6,030 nt of DNA from Candidatus Cloacimonadota bacterium (GCA_014384665.1 JACNFI010000065.1:1-6030), one strand, 5' to 3'. Counted from the first letter of the stretch, positions 1-5,594 are shown. Numbers and translations: made by a program. Notes: generated by a model from the sequence alone, not told the origin.

Positions 1-4
1 TGTT

Positions 5-20
5 CTCCGTGGCTCTGTGG
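5..20. repeat. Two tandem copies of an 8-mer, CTCYGTGG
   Basis: CTCCGTGG at 5-12 is followed directly by CTCTGTGG at 13-20, just upstream of the thrS ribosome binding site. It may be the end of a longer intergenic repeat cut off by the window edge. No function can be assigned. Confidence 0.4.
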
Positions 21-38
21 CAATTACAAGGATGTATT

Positions 39-1961
39 ATGAAAATTAAAATTACTTTTCCAGATGGCTCAAAAAAAGAGTATGAGAAAGGCATCACTCC
101 TCTTCAAATTGCTGAAGAAATTAGTAAAGGGCTTGCGAAGGAAATTGTCTCTGCAAGATTAAACGACAAGGAAGTAGACCTTAATTATAAAATAATGTAT
201 GATTCATCTCTAATATTTTATAAATTCAAAGATGACGAAGGGAAAAAGGTCTATTGGCACAGCACCTCTCATATTATGGCTCAAGCAGTTAAACGGTTTT
301 ATCCAGATGTGAAAGTTGCTATCGGTCCTGCTATTGAAAATGGCTTTTATTATGACTTTGATAAGAAAACTCCATTTTCAGACAATGACCTTGAAAAAAT
401 TGAAGAAGAAATGCAAAGAATCATTGATGAGAATTTTTTCTTTGAACGCCGTGAAGTGACCAGAAATGAAGCACTGGAAATATTCAAAAATCTTGGTGAA
501 GATTATAAAATAGAATTGATAAACGAACTTCCCTCTGAAGAACAAATTTCTATTTATGTGCTGGGTGATTTTGTTGACCTTTGTAAAGGCCCTCATTTGC
601 TGTCTACAAACAAAGTTAAAGCGTTCAAACTGCTGAAAGTTTCAGGGGCATACTGGCGTGGAGATGAAAAAAATAAAATGCTCCAGCGAATTTATGGCAT
701 TTCTTTTCCTTCTGAAAAAGAATTAAAAACATATTTGGAAAAATTAAATGAAGCAGAAAAACGAGACCACAGAAGACTGGGCAAAGAGTTGGACTTGTTT
801 GGATTTTATGAAGAAGTCGGAGCAGGGCTCGTTCACTGGCATCCAAAAGGTGGTTTAATTCGTAATATAATAGAAGATTTCTGGAAAAAAGAACATTACA
901 AGGCAGGTTATGATATTGTGTATACTCCACATATTGGAAAGTCCAATCTTTGGGAAACCAGCGGGCATCTCGGTTTCTATTCTGAAAATATGTATGCACC
1001 AATGAAGATTGATGAGCAGGATTATTATATCAGACCGATGAACTGCCCATTTCACATTATGATTTACAAATCAAAACTGCGAAGTTATAGAGAACTTCCG
1101 ATAAAATATGCTGAACTCGGTACTGTGTATCGTTATGAGCGCTCTGGCGTTTTGCACGGACTTATGCGAGTGCGTGGATTTACTCAAGATGATGCACATA
1201 TTATTTGCACTCCATCACAGCTTGAGAACGAAGTTGTGAAATTACTTGATTTTTCTATATTCTTCCTGAAATCATTTGGATTTGAAAATTTTGAGATTTT
1301 CCTATCCACCAGACCTGATAAATTTGTTGGTAAAAAAGAGGATTGGGATAAAGCAACTCAATCGCTTAAAAATGCACTTGAAATTTCAAAACTTCCATAT
1401 AAAATAGATGAAGGAGAAGGAGTATTTTACGGACCAAAGATTGATATAAAGGTAAAGGATGCTCTGAATCGCTCTTGGCAATGCACCACTCTACAGTTTG
1501 ATTTTAATCTTCCAGAACAATTTGGCATGAAATATATTGGAGAAGATAATAAAGAACACCGTCCATTTATGATTCATCGGGCTTTGCTTGGTTCTCTGGA
1601 AAGATTTTTTGGTGTTTTGATTGAGCATTATGCTGGAAATTTCCCACTATGGCTTGCTCCAGTACAAGTAAAAGTTATTCCAATTAGTGAAAACCATTTT
1701 GAATATGGAAAGAAAATTCTTTCATATTTAAAAGAAAAAGAAATCCGCGCAAAAATCAATCTGGAAAATGAAAAAATCGGATACAAAATCCGCGAAGCAG
1801 AAAATGAAAAAATTCCGTATATGATTATTGTTGGTGATAAAGAAATTGAGAATCAAAATATTTCAGTGCGAAAACATCTGAAAGGAGATTTGGGTGTGTT
1901 TCTGTTAGGTGAGTTTATTGAAAAACTGAAAAGAGAAGTGCAAAAAAAAACAACTAAATGA
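39..1961 (+). CDS. thrS: Threonyl-tRNA synthetase (class II)
   Basis: ThrRS attaches threonine to tRNA-Thr in the cytoplasm and edits mis-charged Ser-tRNA. The ATG at 39 is chosen because AAGGA (28-32) lies 6 nt upstream and the protein then begins MKIKITFPDG, a normal TGS-domain start; the in-frame GTG at 9 has no such support. Length is 640 aa, normal for the family. Domains: TGS, about residues 1-60; editing domain, about 65-225, with HxxxH (H74, H78) and C182/H186; class II core, about 240-535; anticodon-binding domain, about 540-640. The zinc ligands expected from E. coli ThrRS are present as C336 (MNCP), H387 (DDAH) and H513 (MIHR). Motif 2 (R365 in YRYERSG) and motif 3 (R522 in ERFFG) are intact. 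No infC-rpmI-rplT genes follow, although they often do in other bacteria. No T-box or leader can be judged because only 38 bp of upstream sequence are present. Confidence 0.98.
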   Translation: MKIKITFPDGSKKEYEKGITPLQIAEEISKGLAKEIVSARLNDKEVDLNYKIMYDSSLIFYKFKDDEGKKVYWHSTSHIMAQAVKRFYPDVKVAIGPAIENGFYYDFDKKTPFSDNDLEKIEEEMQRIIDENFFFERREVTRNEALEIFKNLGEDYKIELINELPSEEQISIYVLGDFVDLCKGPHLLSTNKVKAFKLLKVSGAYWRGDEKNKMLQRIYGISFPSEKELKTYLEKLNEAEKRDHRRLGKELDLFGFYEEVGAGLVHWHPKGGLIRNIIEDFWKKEHYKAGYDIVYTPHIGKSNLWETSGHLGFYSENMYAPMKIDEQDYYIRPMNCPFHIMIYKSKLRSYRELPIKYAELGTVYRYERSGVLHGLMRVRGFTQDDAHIICTPSQLENEVVKLLDFSIFFLKSFGFENFEIFLSTRPDKFVGKKEDWDKATQSLKNALEISKLPYKIDEGEGVFYGPKIDIKVKDALNRSWQCTTLQFDFNLPEQFGMKYIGEDNKEHRPFMIHRALLGSLERFFGVLIEHYAGNFPLWLAPVQVKVIPISENHFEYGKKILSYLKEKEIRAKINLENEKIGYKIREAENEKIPYMIIVGDKEIENQNISVRKHLKGDLGVFLLGEFIEKLKREVQKKTTK

Positions 1962-1988
1962 TCCAACATCATTTGTAATGATGTTTGG
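1960..1988. repeat. Family-B hairpin, copy 1, overlapping the thrS stop
   Basis: AACATCATT (1965-1973) pairs perfectly with AATGATGTT (1977-1985) around a TGT loop, preceded by GATC. It matches the copy at 2918-2944 except for a few bases, one of them a paired T-A to C-G change that keeps the stem. It starts inside the thrS stop codon and could end or stabilise the thrS mRNA. A U-run does not follow, so it is not a typical intrinsic terminator. Confidence 0.7.
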
Positions 1989-2031
1989 AAAAAGAAAGAA
2001 ATCATTAGTTGGGATATTAGTATGGAAGAAA

Positions 2032-2052
2032 AACAGGATTACAAATCCTGTT
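2032..2052. repeat. Family-A REP-like hairpin, copy 1
   Basis: AACAGGATT and AATCCTGTT form a perfect 9-bp stem around an ACA loop. The hairpin ends 37 nt before the transposase ATG. It is followed by TTAGATCAAGTTTTGT, which is matched after copy 3 (TTGGATCAGGTTTGTG). The same stem and loop recur at 2705-2727 and 3231-3249, always with the ACA loop on the plus strand, so all copies point the same way. Confidence 0.85.
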
Positions 2053-2089
2053 AGATCAAGTTTTGTATTTTACAAGTTTTTTATTTTAT

Positions 2090-2686
2090 ATGAAAAGAAA
2101 TTGGTTTAAGAAATCCGAAAATATTTATTTTATAACGAACACAGTATGTGGTTGGAAAGATGTATTCATCTATAAGAAAACCATAGAGTTGGTTCTATCA
2201 AGTTTTCAACATTTTAGGAAGAAAAGGAATATACTCTTGTATGCCTATGTTATTATGCCAAGTCATCTACATTACATAATACATCTAAAAGATAAGAAAT
2301 ATGACATCTCTTGTTATCAAAGAGATTTTAAAAAATTTATTTCAAAGAAAGTCCATAAAATATTCAGAGATAGCATAGAAACGAAAAGGCCATTAAAGGC
2401 AGAAAATATTTTCAATATTTTAAATCTTAGTAATACTTACTTTGTTAACAGTTATAATTATCTAAAAAAAATTGGAAAGATGGTCAATCAATCATTTAAA
2501 CTCTGGATGGATGATGATAAACCAGAAGTAATTGTATCAAGAAAATTTTTCTTACAGAAAATGAAATATATCCACGAGAATCCTGTCCGGAAAGGATTGG
2601 TCATAGAAGATAAAAATTATCCCTTTTCCAGTGCACGAGATTATATTAAACTGGATAGTGATGTTATTGATATTGCCGAATTTTAG
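2090..2686 (+). CDS. REP-associated (Y1, HUH) tyrosine transposase
   Basis: The product is a single-strand DNA transposase of the Transposase_17/COG1943 type (198 aa), which cuts and joins hairpin-ended single-stranded DNA through a covalent tyrosine link. The HUH motif is seen in YVIMPSHLHYIIH (H59, H61). The likely nucleophile is Y160 in KMKYIHENPVRKGLV, followed by the family's YPFSSARDY block. The N-terminal IYFITNTVCGW is the usual first strand. The reading frame is intact with no lost motif. The ATG at 2090 is preferred because the conserved region begins about 10 residues later; a TTG at 2063 would add 9 poorly conserved residues. Neither start has a clear Shine-Dalgarno sequence, so expression may be low. 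Matching hairpins flank the gene on both sides, supporting a RAYT acting on REP-like sites. Confidence 0.9.
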   Translation: MKRNWFKKSENIYFITNTVCGWKDVFIYKKTIELVLSSFQHFRKKRNILLYAYVIMPSHLHYIIHLKDKKYDISCYQRDFKKFISKKVHKIFRDSIETKRPLKAENIFNILNLSNTYFVNSYNYLKKIGKMVNQSFKLWMDDDKPEVIVSRKFFLQKMKYIHENPVRKGLVIEDKNYPFSSARDYIKLDSDVIDIAEF

Positions 2687-2704
2687 TAAGATTCTGATTT
2701 TGAT

Positions 2705-2727
2705 AAACAGGATTACAAATCCTGTTT
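2705..2727. repeat. Family-A REP-like hairpin, copy 2
   Basis: AAACAGGATT and AATCCTGTTT form a perfect 10-bp stem with an ACA loop, beginning 18 nt after the transposase stop codon. Its tail GTTTGATC (2724-2731) is complementary to GATCAAAC (2743-2750), which opens the next repeat, so the two repeats can form a joint structure. Confidence 0.85.
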
Positions 2728-2742
2728 GATCTACTTCAAGGT

Positions 2743-2823
2743 GATCAAACACTCCCGGTTTATCGGGATAATGGTGTTTAATTTGGGAAAATATGATCAT
2801 TGACCAGATTATCTTCATAAAAG
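2743..2823. repeat. Family-B repeat, copy 2, with a CCCG/CGGG hairpin tip
   Basis: It begins GATCAAACAC and contains AAACAC (2747-2752) pairing with GTGTTT (2774-2779). Inside lies a second stem, TCCCG (2753-2757) with CGGGA (2764-2768). Downstream sequence (AAATATGAT, ACCAGA, TATCTT, TAAAA blocks) is shared in the same order with 2918-2989, so this is a direct repeat of about 75-80 bp and not only a hairpin. The other copy has CATTTGA where this one has the CCCG stem. Confidence 0.75.
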
Positions 2824-2840
2824 AAAAAAATAAGATTACA

Positions 2841-2885
2841 TCCGCCAGTTCCGAGACGGAGTCCCGCTAAATCGGGTCTGGCGGA
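2841..2885. repeat. 45-bp three-stem (cloverleaf-like) palindrome
   Basis: TCCGCCAG (2841-2848) pairs with CTGGCGGA (2878-2885). Enclosed are CCG/CGG (2851-2853 with 2857-2859) and CCCG (2863-2866) with CGGG (2873-2876). It is much more GC-rich than its surroundings and lies between two family-B copies. It looks like a small inserted palindromic repeat; no target duplication is evident. Confidence 0.75.
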
Positions 2886-2917
2886 CTGTTGTATCAAGTT
2901 CCTGTAATGAACCAAAT

Positions 2918-2989
2918 GATCAAACACCATTTGAAATGGTGTTTTAATATGTTTAAATATGATTTTTAACCAGAATATCTTTGTAAAAT
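2918..2989. repeat. Family-B repeat, copy 3, with perfect 10-bp hairpin
   Basis: AAACACCATT (2922-2931) pairs perfectly with AATGGTGTTT (2935-2944) around TGA. The following 45 bases match the sequence after copy 2. The hairpin also matches copy 1 at the end of thrS, with a compensatory base-pair change. Confidence 0.75.
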
Positions 2990-3096
2990 GAAACATACAT
3001 GTCCCAAAAAGAATCGGAACACAGAAGAGAATGAGAATAATAATAGGGTTGGCGTATTAAAGAAAAAAGTAATTATAATAATCTGTGTAAATCAGT

Positions 3097-3162
3097 TTCA
3101 CCCCGTTAAATAACTTAAAATAAACGCCAGAGGATTAGTAAAGTGGTTCTATTTAACGGGGT
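3097..3162. mobile_element. MITE-like element with 13-bp terminal inverted repeats
   Basis: ACCCCGTTAAATA (3100-3112) is the exact reverse complement of TATTTAACGGGGT (3150-3162), with 37 non-coding bases between. The flanks carry the same AAATCAGT (3089-3096 and 3163-3170), consistent with a target duplication. Removing the element and one flank copy restores a continuous quasi-periodic sequence (ATCTGTGTAAATCAGTGTAA...). No coding capacity; any transposase would act in trans. Confidence 0.6.
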
Positions 3163-3184
3163 AAATCAGTGTAATCTGCCTGTC

Positions 3185-3203
3185 CTGCGAAGCTTTAGCG
3201 CAG
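3185..3203. repeat. Small hairpin CTGCG/CGCAG
   Basis: CTGCG (3185-3189) pairs with CGCAG (3199-3203) across a 9-nt loop. It is one of the GC-richer palindromes in this AT-rich spacer. The stem is short, so the support is modest. Confidence 0.4.
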
Positions 3204-3230
3204 AAGGGTGTGCTATTTTAAGACGAAATA

Positions 3231-3300
3231 AACAGGATTACAAATCCTGCCCGTCTTGGCTCCCGATAATCGGGAGACAGGTTGGATCAGGTTTGTGTAA
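3231..3300. repeat. Family-A hairpin, copy 3, split by a 32-nt palindromic insertion
   Basis: CAGGATT (3233-3239) and AATCCTG (3243-3249) repeat the family-A hairpin with its ACA loop. The tail TTGGATCAGGTTTGTG (3282-3297) matches the tail of copy 1 but is separated from the hairpin by 32 nt (3250-3281). These extra bases contain CTCCCG (3260-3265) pairing with CGGGAG (3271-3276). The repeat tail runs directly into the queF ATG at 3301, so it forms the queF leader. Confidence 0.75.
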
Positions 3301-4170
3301 ATGAACAAATATCTCACAAAACCAAATTCAAGTTTACTTAAACCAATCCCACGAAAAATTGGCAGACAGAATATTGGATGGGACACGAAAAATATCCCTT
3401 TCTCAGGTATAGATATCTGGAATTGTTATGAATTCTCATTTTTAGAAAAATCAGGTTTGCCTTTTGCTGGAATTCTTAGAATTGAATATCCTGCTGAATC
3501 AGAATTTCTGATTGAAAGCAAATCGCTAAAATTGTATCTAAACTCTTTTAATATGGCTTACTTTGAAAATAACCAAGAAGCGATAAATGTAATTGAATCC
3601 GACTTAAAATCTGCCTTGAACTCATCAAATATAAAATTTGCTCTTTCAACTTATAAGGATTTTAATCAAAATTTTAATTCTTCCAAGAAATTCAAATGTA
3701 TTGATTATTTAAACAAAAAAAATCCTTTTCAATATGAGGTAAATCCAGATTTGCTTCAGACCTTACTACACCAAGGCTTTGTAAGGCAGGCAAAATCTGC
3801 TAAGAAACCAGAATACTATTTGATGTCCAATCTACTAAAATCAAACTGCCCCATAACTGGACACCCTGATTGGGGAACTGTTTATATTTACTACTTTACA
3901 GATAAAAAAGAGATTACAGAAGAATCACTTTTACATTATATTGTCTCATATCGCAATCATAATGAATTTCATGAAGAATGTTGTGAAAGAATTCTTTTTG
4001 ATTTGGTTAAAAAAATTCAGCCCAAAAAAATTGCTGTTTTTTGCAAATATAATCGTCGGGGCGGAATTGATATTAATCCGTTGAGAGTGTATCCGAAAGA
4101 AAAAGAATTTGTAAAAAATTTACCAATTGGGCTTAAAAAAATATTATATTTAAGAGAATTTCGGCAATAA
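3301..4170 (+). CDS. queF: NADPH-dependent 7-cyano-7-deazaguanine (preQ0) reductase
   Basis: QueF reduces the nitrile of preQ0 to the aminomethyl group of preQ1, using NADPH, before insertion into tRNA for queuosine. At 289 aa this is the long two-domain type of E. coli (about 280 aa), not the short Bacillus type. The N-terminal half carries the family signature ESKSLKLYLNSFN (residues 72-84). The C-terminal half carries the catalytic block SNCPITGHPDWG, with C183 as the thioimide-forming cysteine and D190 as the acid, followed by YRNHNEFHEECCERI (H224, E225) and RRGGIDINP. All key residues are present and the frame is intact. ATG 3301 has a weak CAGG 9 nt upstream that belongs to a repeat tail. 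No other queuosine genes and no preQ1 riboswitch are visible nearby, so the gene is isolated. Its leader and 3' end are both made of repeats. Confidence 0.96.
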   Translation: MNKYLTKPNSSLLKPIPRKIGRQNIGWDTKNIPFSGIDIWNCYEFSFLEKSGLPFAGILRIEYPAESEFLIESKSLKLYLNSFNMAYFENNQEAINVIESDLKSALNSSNIKFALSTYKDFNQNFNSSKKFKCIDYLNKKNPFQYEVNPDLLQTLLHQGFVRQAKSAKKPEYYLMSNLLKSNCPITGHPDWGTVYIYYFTDKKEITEESLLHYIVSYRNHNEFHEECCERILFDLVKKIQPKKIAVFCKYNRRGGIDINPLRVYPKEKEFVKNLPIGLKKILYLREFRQ

Positions 4171-4286
4171 TTTGGAGTGCTGAAACGAGTATCCCGATTT
4201 ATCGGGATACGAACTTTCAGCATCCCATCAATTGCGAAAAGTTCGTTCTCACGATATATCGTGAGACCTCGTTTTCGCACTCCAAA
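4171..4286. repeat. Head-to-head pair of hairpin repeats (BIME-like), 116 bp
   Basis: The ends TTTGGAGTGC (4171-4180) and GCACTCCAAA (4277-4286) are perfect inverted repeats. The left unit (4171-4222) and the reverse complement of the right unit (4233-4286) align along their length. Each folds into a lower stem (TGCTGAAA/TTTCAGCA, or TGCGAAAA/TTTTCGCA), an internal loop and an upper stem. The upper stems are GTATCCCGAT/ATCGGGATAC (4189-4210) and an 18-bp palindrome at 4248-4265. The element begins at the base after the queF stop, so it may shape the queF mRNA 3' end. There is no U-run. Confidence 0.85.
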
Positions 4287-4296
4287 CTAAGAGAAG

Positions 4297-4425
4297 ATGG
4301 AAGAAACTGATATAGAGTATTTAAAAGAAGCATTTAACTTAGCTGAAAAAACCAGAGGAAAAACCAGCCCTTATCTGCTTGTTGGCACAGCTGTTCTAAA
4401 AAATAGTACACTATTATGGAAATAA
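4297..4425 (+). pseudogene. Probable 5' relic of ribD (riboflavin deaminase/reductase)
   Basis: The frame encodes 42 residues starting MEETDIEYLKEAF. It resembles the first 35-40 residues of RibD/RibG: an A-x-x-LA helix, then GKTSPYLLVG, where the family has G-x-TSPNPLVGAV, and a following VLKNSTLL where the family has VVK-x-x-x-II. The protein stops before the zinc-binding HAE and PCxxxxxxPPC motifs and is a small fraction of the usual ~360 aa, so it cannot be an active deaminase. The change of NP to YL in the conserved loop fits decay. The stop overlaps the start of the hotdog gene by 10 nt in another frame, so its translation could still couple to that gene. The match was recognised by eye on a short segment; a chance resemblance or another deaminase-fold gene is possible. 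Confidence 0.55.
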
Positions 4426-4835
4426 AAAATAATTACTGTTTTGCTTGTTCACAAAAAAATCCGATTGGGCTAAAACTTCAATTTTCATATTCTGATGGAA
4501 ACGCAATAACAAGCTGGACTCCAAAAAAAGAATATCAAGGATTTCCCGGAGTTCTACATGGTGGAATTACTGCTACAATTCTTGATGAGGTAATGGCTTA
4601 TGCTATTATTAATAAAGGAATTATGGCAGCAACTGTAGAAATGTCTGTAAAATATTGCAAAAAAATTCCAATAGGTGAAGAAATTCTTGCAAGAGCATGG
4701 ATTGAAAAGGGTACAAAGAAAATTTTCTATGTCAGAGCTCAGATTCGAAATAAGGATAAAGAAGTATTAGCTGAGGGAAGTGGGAAGTATTTTAAAATGA
4801 ATGATAAATCTTTAAACTTAACTATAAGTAAATAA
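4416..4835 (+). CDS. PaaI-family hotdog-fold thioesterase
   Basis: The 139-aa protein has the single hotdog domain of the PaaI/YiiD-like acyl-CoA thioesterases, which hydrolyse acyl-CoA or similar thioesters in the cytoplasm. Visible signatures are the N-terminal NYCFACSQKNPIGLKLQF (residues 6-23), the active-site helix region GVLHGGITATILDEVMAYA (residues 45-63, with H48, G49, G50 and D57), and the C-terminal strand EVLAEGSGKYF (residues 116-126). The substrate cannot be told from sequence. ATG 4416 is the only usable start, since a TAG lies four codons upstream in frame. No clear Shine-Dalgarno precedes it, so translation may depend on coupling to the overlapping 42-codon frame. The last 11 residues after KYFKM are not typical of the family. 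A near-copy of the C-terminal strand occurs at 5607-5654, beyond the toxin-antitoxin genes. Confidence 0.88.
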   Translation: MEIKNNYCFACSQKNPIGLKLQFSYSDGNAITSWTPKKEYQGFPGVLHGGITATILDEVMAYAIINKGIMAATVEMSVKYCKKIPIGEEILARAWIEKGTKKIFYVRAQIRNKDKEVLAEGSGKYFKMNDKSLNLTISK

Positions 4836-4836
4836 T

Positions 4837-4865
4837 TTGACATATAACATACAGGTTACTATATT
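4837..4865 (+). promoter_or_regulatory. Sigma70-type promoter for the toxin-antitoxin operon
   Basis: TTGACA (4837-4842) and TATATT (4860-4865) are separated by exactly 17 bp, a near-consensus arrangement. Transcription would start near 4872, about 35 nt before the antitoxin ATG. The -35 box begins one base after the hotdog stop codon. Phd-type antitoxins usually bind their own promoter, so autorepression is expected, but no clear operator palindrome was identified. Confidence 0.75.
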
Positions 4866-4905
4866 TATTGTAGGATAATTTGAATGACATTTTGGAGATA
4901 ATAAT

Positions 4906-5187
4906 ATGAAATTTATTTCGGTCAGAGACTTTAGAATAAAGCCCGGCAAAATATGGCAAGCATTACAAAAAAAATCAGAATTAGTAATCACTTCAAATGG
5001 TCACCCAATTGGATTACTAATAAGTGTTGATGAAGATAACTTAGAAAATTCAATATCTGCATATCGGAGAAGCAGAGCAACATTGGCTCTTGATGAAATT
5101 CAAAAAGAATCTATGAGAAAAGCAACAGATAAAATAACCTCTCAGGAAATTGAGAAAGAAATTAAAGAGGTTAGAAAATCCAGATAG
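4906..5187 (+). CDS. Phd/YefM-like antitoxin
   Basis: The 93-aa protein would bind and neutralise the PIN toxin encoded directly downstream and would repress their shared promoter. The N-terminal half, MKFISVRDFRIKPGKIWQAL followed by SELVITSNGHPIGLLISVDED (residues 24-44), has the Phd/YefM DNA-binding and dimerisation pattern: a short strand, a helix, then a strand hairpin around NGxPI. The C-terminal half (about 50-93) is charged and helical, suited to wrapping the toxin. GGAG (4894-4897), 8 nt before the ATG, is the best ribosome binding site in the right half of the window, in keeping with antitoxin excess. The stop is 2 nt before the toxin start. Confidence 0.88.
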   Translation: MKFISVRDFRIKPGKIWQALQKKSELVITSNGHPIGLLISVDEDNLENSISAYRRSRATLALDEIQKESMRKATDKITSQEIEKEIKEVRKSR

Positions 5188-5189
5188 TT

Positions 5190-5594
5190 ATGAAAGTTGT
5201 TATTGATACAAATGTTATCGTTAGCGCCTTATTGTCCCCATATAGCTTTAGCTCTCAAATATTAAGATTAGTTTTAACAAAAAAAATTGATATTGCTCTT
5301 GATTCACGAATTATTTCTGAATATAGAGAAGTTCTAATGCGACCCAAGTTTGATTTTGAACTTGATAATGTGAAAATTATTATGGATTATTTGTATGACA
5401 TTGCCGAGAAAGTAATTGCTTCTCCTATATTTATTTCCTTGCCAGACCCTGATGATAAAATTTTTTATGAAGTAGCAATATCATCAAATGCTGAATATTT
5501 AATTACAGGAAATAAGAAGCATTTTCCTAAAAATATCTGTAAAAAAACAAAAATAATATCACCAAAAGAGTTTTGCGAGTTGGTAAAAAGGTAG
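5190..5594 (+). CDS. PIN-domain ribonuclease toxin (COG1569-like)
   Basis: PIN toxins are Mg-dependent RNases that stop growth when not held by their antitoxin. The 134-aa protein has the expected acidic residues: D6 in VVIDTNVIVSALL, E44 in IISEYREVLMRPKF, and D86/D88/D89 in LPDPDDKIFYEVA. Near the C-terminus YLITGNKKHFP (residues 103-113) has TGN where VapC-type proteins often have a fourth aspartate, which is normal for this subfamily. RPKFDFE (51-57) is another subfamily mark. Only 2 nt separate it from the antitoxin stop. The nearest purine-rich site (GAGG, 5167-5170) is far from the ATG, so translation is probably coupled to the antitoxin. Length and motifs suggest an active toxin; the RNA target is unknown. 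Confidence 0.9.
   Translation: MKVVIDTNVIVSALLSPYSFSSQILRLVLTKKIDIALDSRIISEYREVLMRPKFDFELDNVKIIMDYLYDIAEKVIASPIFISLPDPDDKIFYEVAISSNAEYLITGNKKHFPKNICKKTKIISPKEFCELVKR

Larger units (their letters stand above)
2032..2727 (+). mobile_element. Candidate RAYT/IS200-like unit bounded by matching hairpins
   Basis: A single HUH transposase gene lies between two near-identical hairpins in the same orientation (2032-2052 and 2705-2727). This is how IS200-like elements and RAYT-REP units are organised. The true ends cannot be fixed from one copy, and no target duplication is expected for this class. It may instead be a resident RAYT gene with its REP substrates rather than an autonomous IS. A second hairpin family lies just outside on both sides (1960-1988 and from 2743). 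Confidence 0.5.
2687..3300. other. 614-bp intergenic repeat cluster without a credible gene
   Basis: No open frame here has family-like sequence or a ribosome binding site; the reverse-strand frames run through palindromes. The stretch holds hairpin A copy 2, family-B copies 2 and 3, a three-stem palindrome, a MITE-like element in a short direct-repeat context, a CTGCG/CGCAG hairpin and hairpin A copy 3. Stretches without visible structure are about 2990-3080 and 3205-3230. No promoter for queF was found with confidence. Confidence 0.75.

Noticed and set aside
9..38. GTG start adding ten residues to ThrRS
   Set aside because: The added residues are not typical of the TGS domain, part of them comes from the 8-mer tandem repeat, and the ATG at 39 has a good Shine-Dalgarno sequence.
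378..1055. Reverse-strand open frames of 66-125 codons inside thrS
   Set aside because: They overlap a clearly coding thrS frame, have hydrophobic low-complexity translations without family resemblance and lack ribosome binding sites.
1960..1990. Intrinsic terminator of thrS
   Set aside because: The stem is AT-rich and is followed by GGAAAAAG rather than a T-run; it fits better as a repeat copy, though it could still affect the mRNA end.
2552..2996. Reverse-strand open frames of 72-88 codons across the transposase end and the repeat spacer
   Set aside because: They read through palindromic repeats and the antisense of the transposase gene; no domain-like sequence is visible.
2705..3249. CRISPR array
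   Set aside because: Repeats are palindromes of several different families at irregular spacing, with no constant repeat-spacer rhythm and no cas genes.
3000..3300. preQ1 riboswitch ahead of queF
   Set aside because: No preQ1-type pseudoknot signature (a C-rich hairpin loop with an A-rich tail close to the start codon) was seen; the leader consists of repeat sequence.
4017..4280. Reverse-strand 87-codon frame over the queF end and the hairpin pair
   Set aside because: It is antisense to queF and to a non-coding palindrome.
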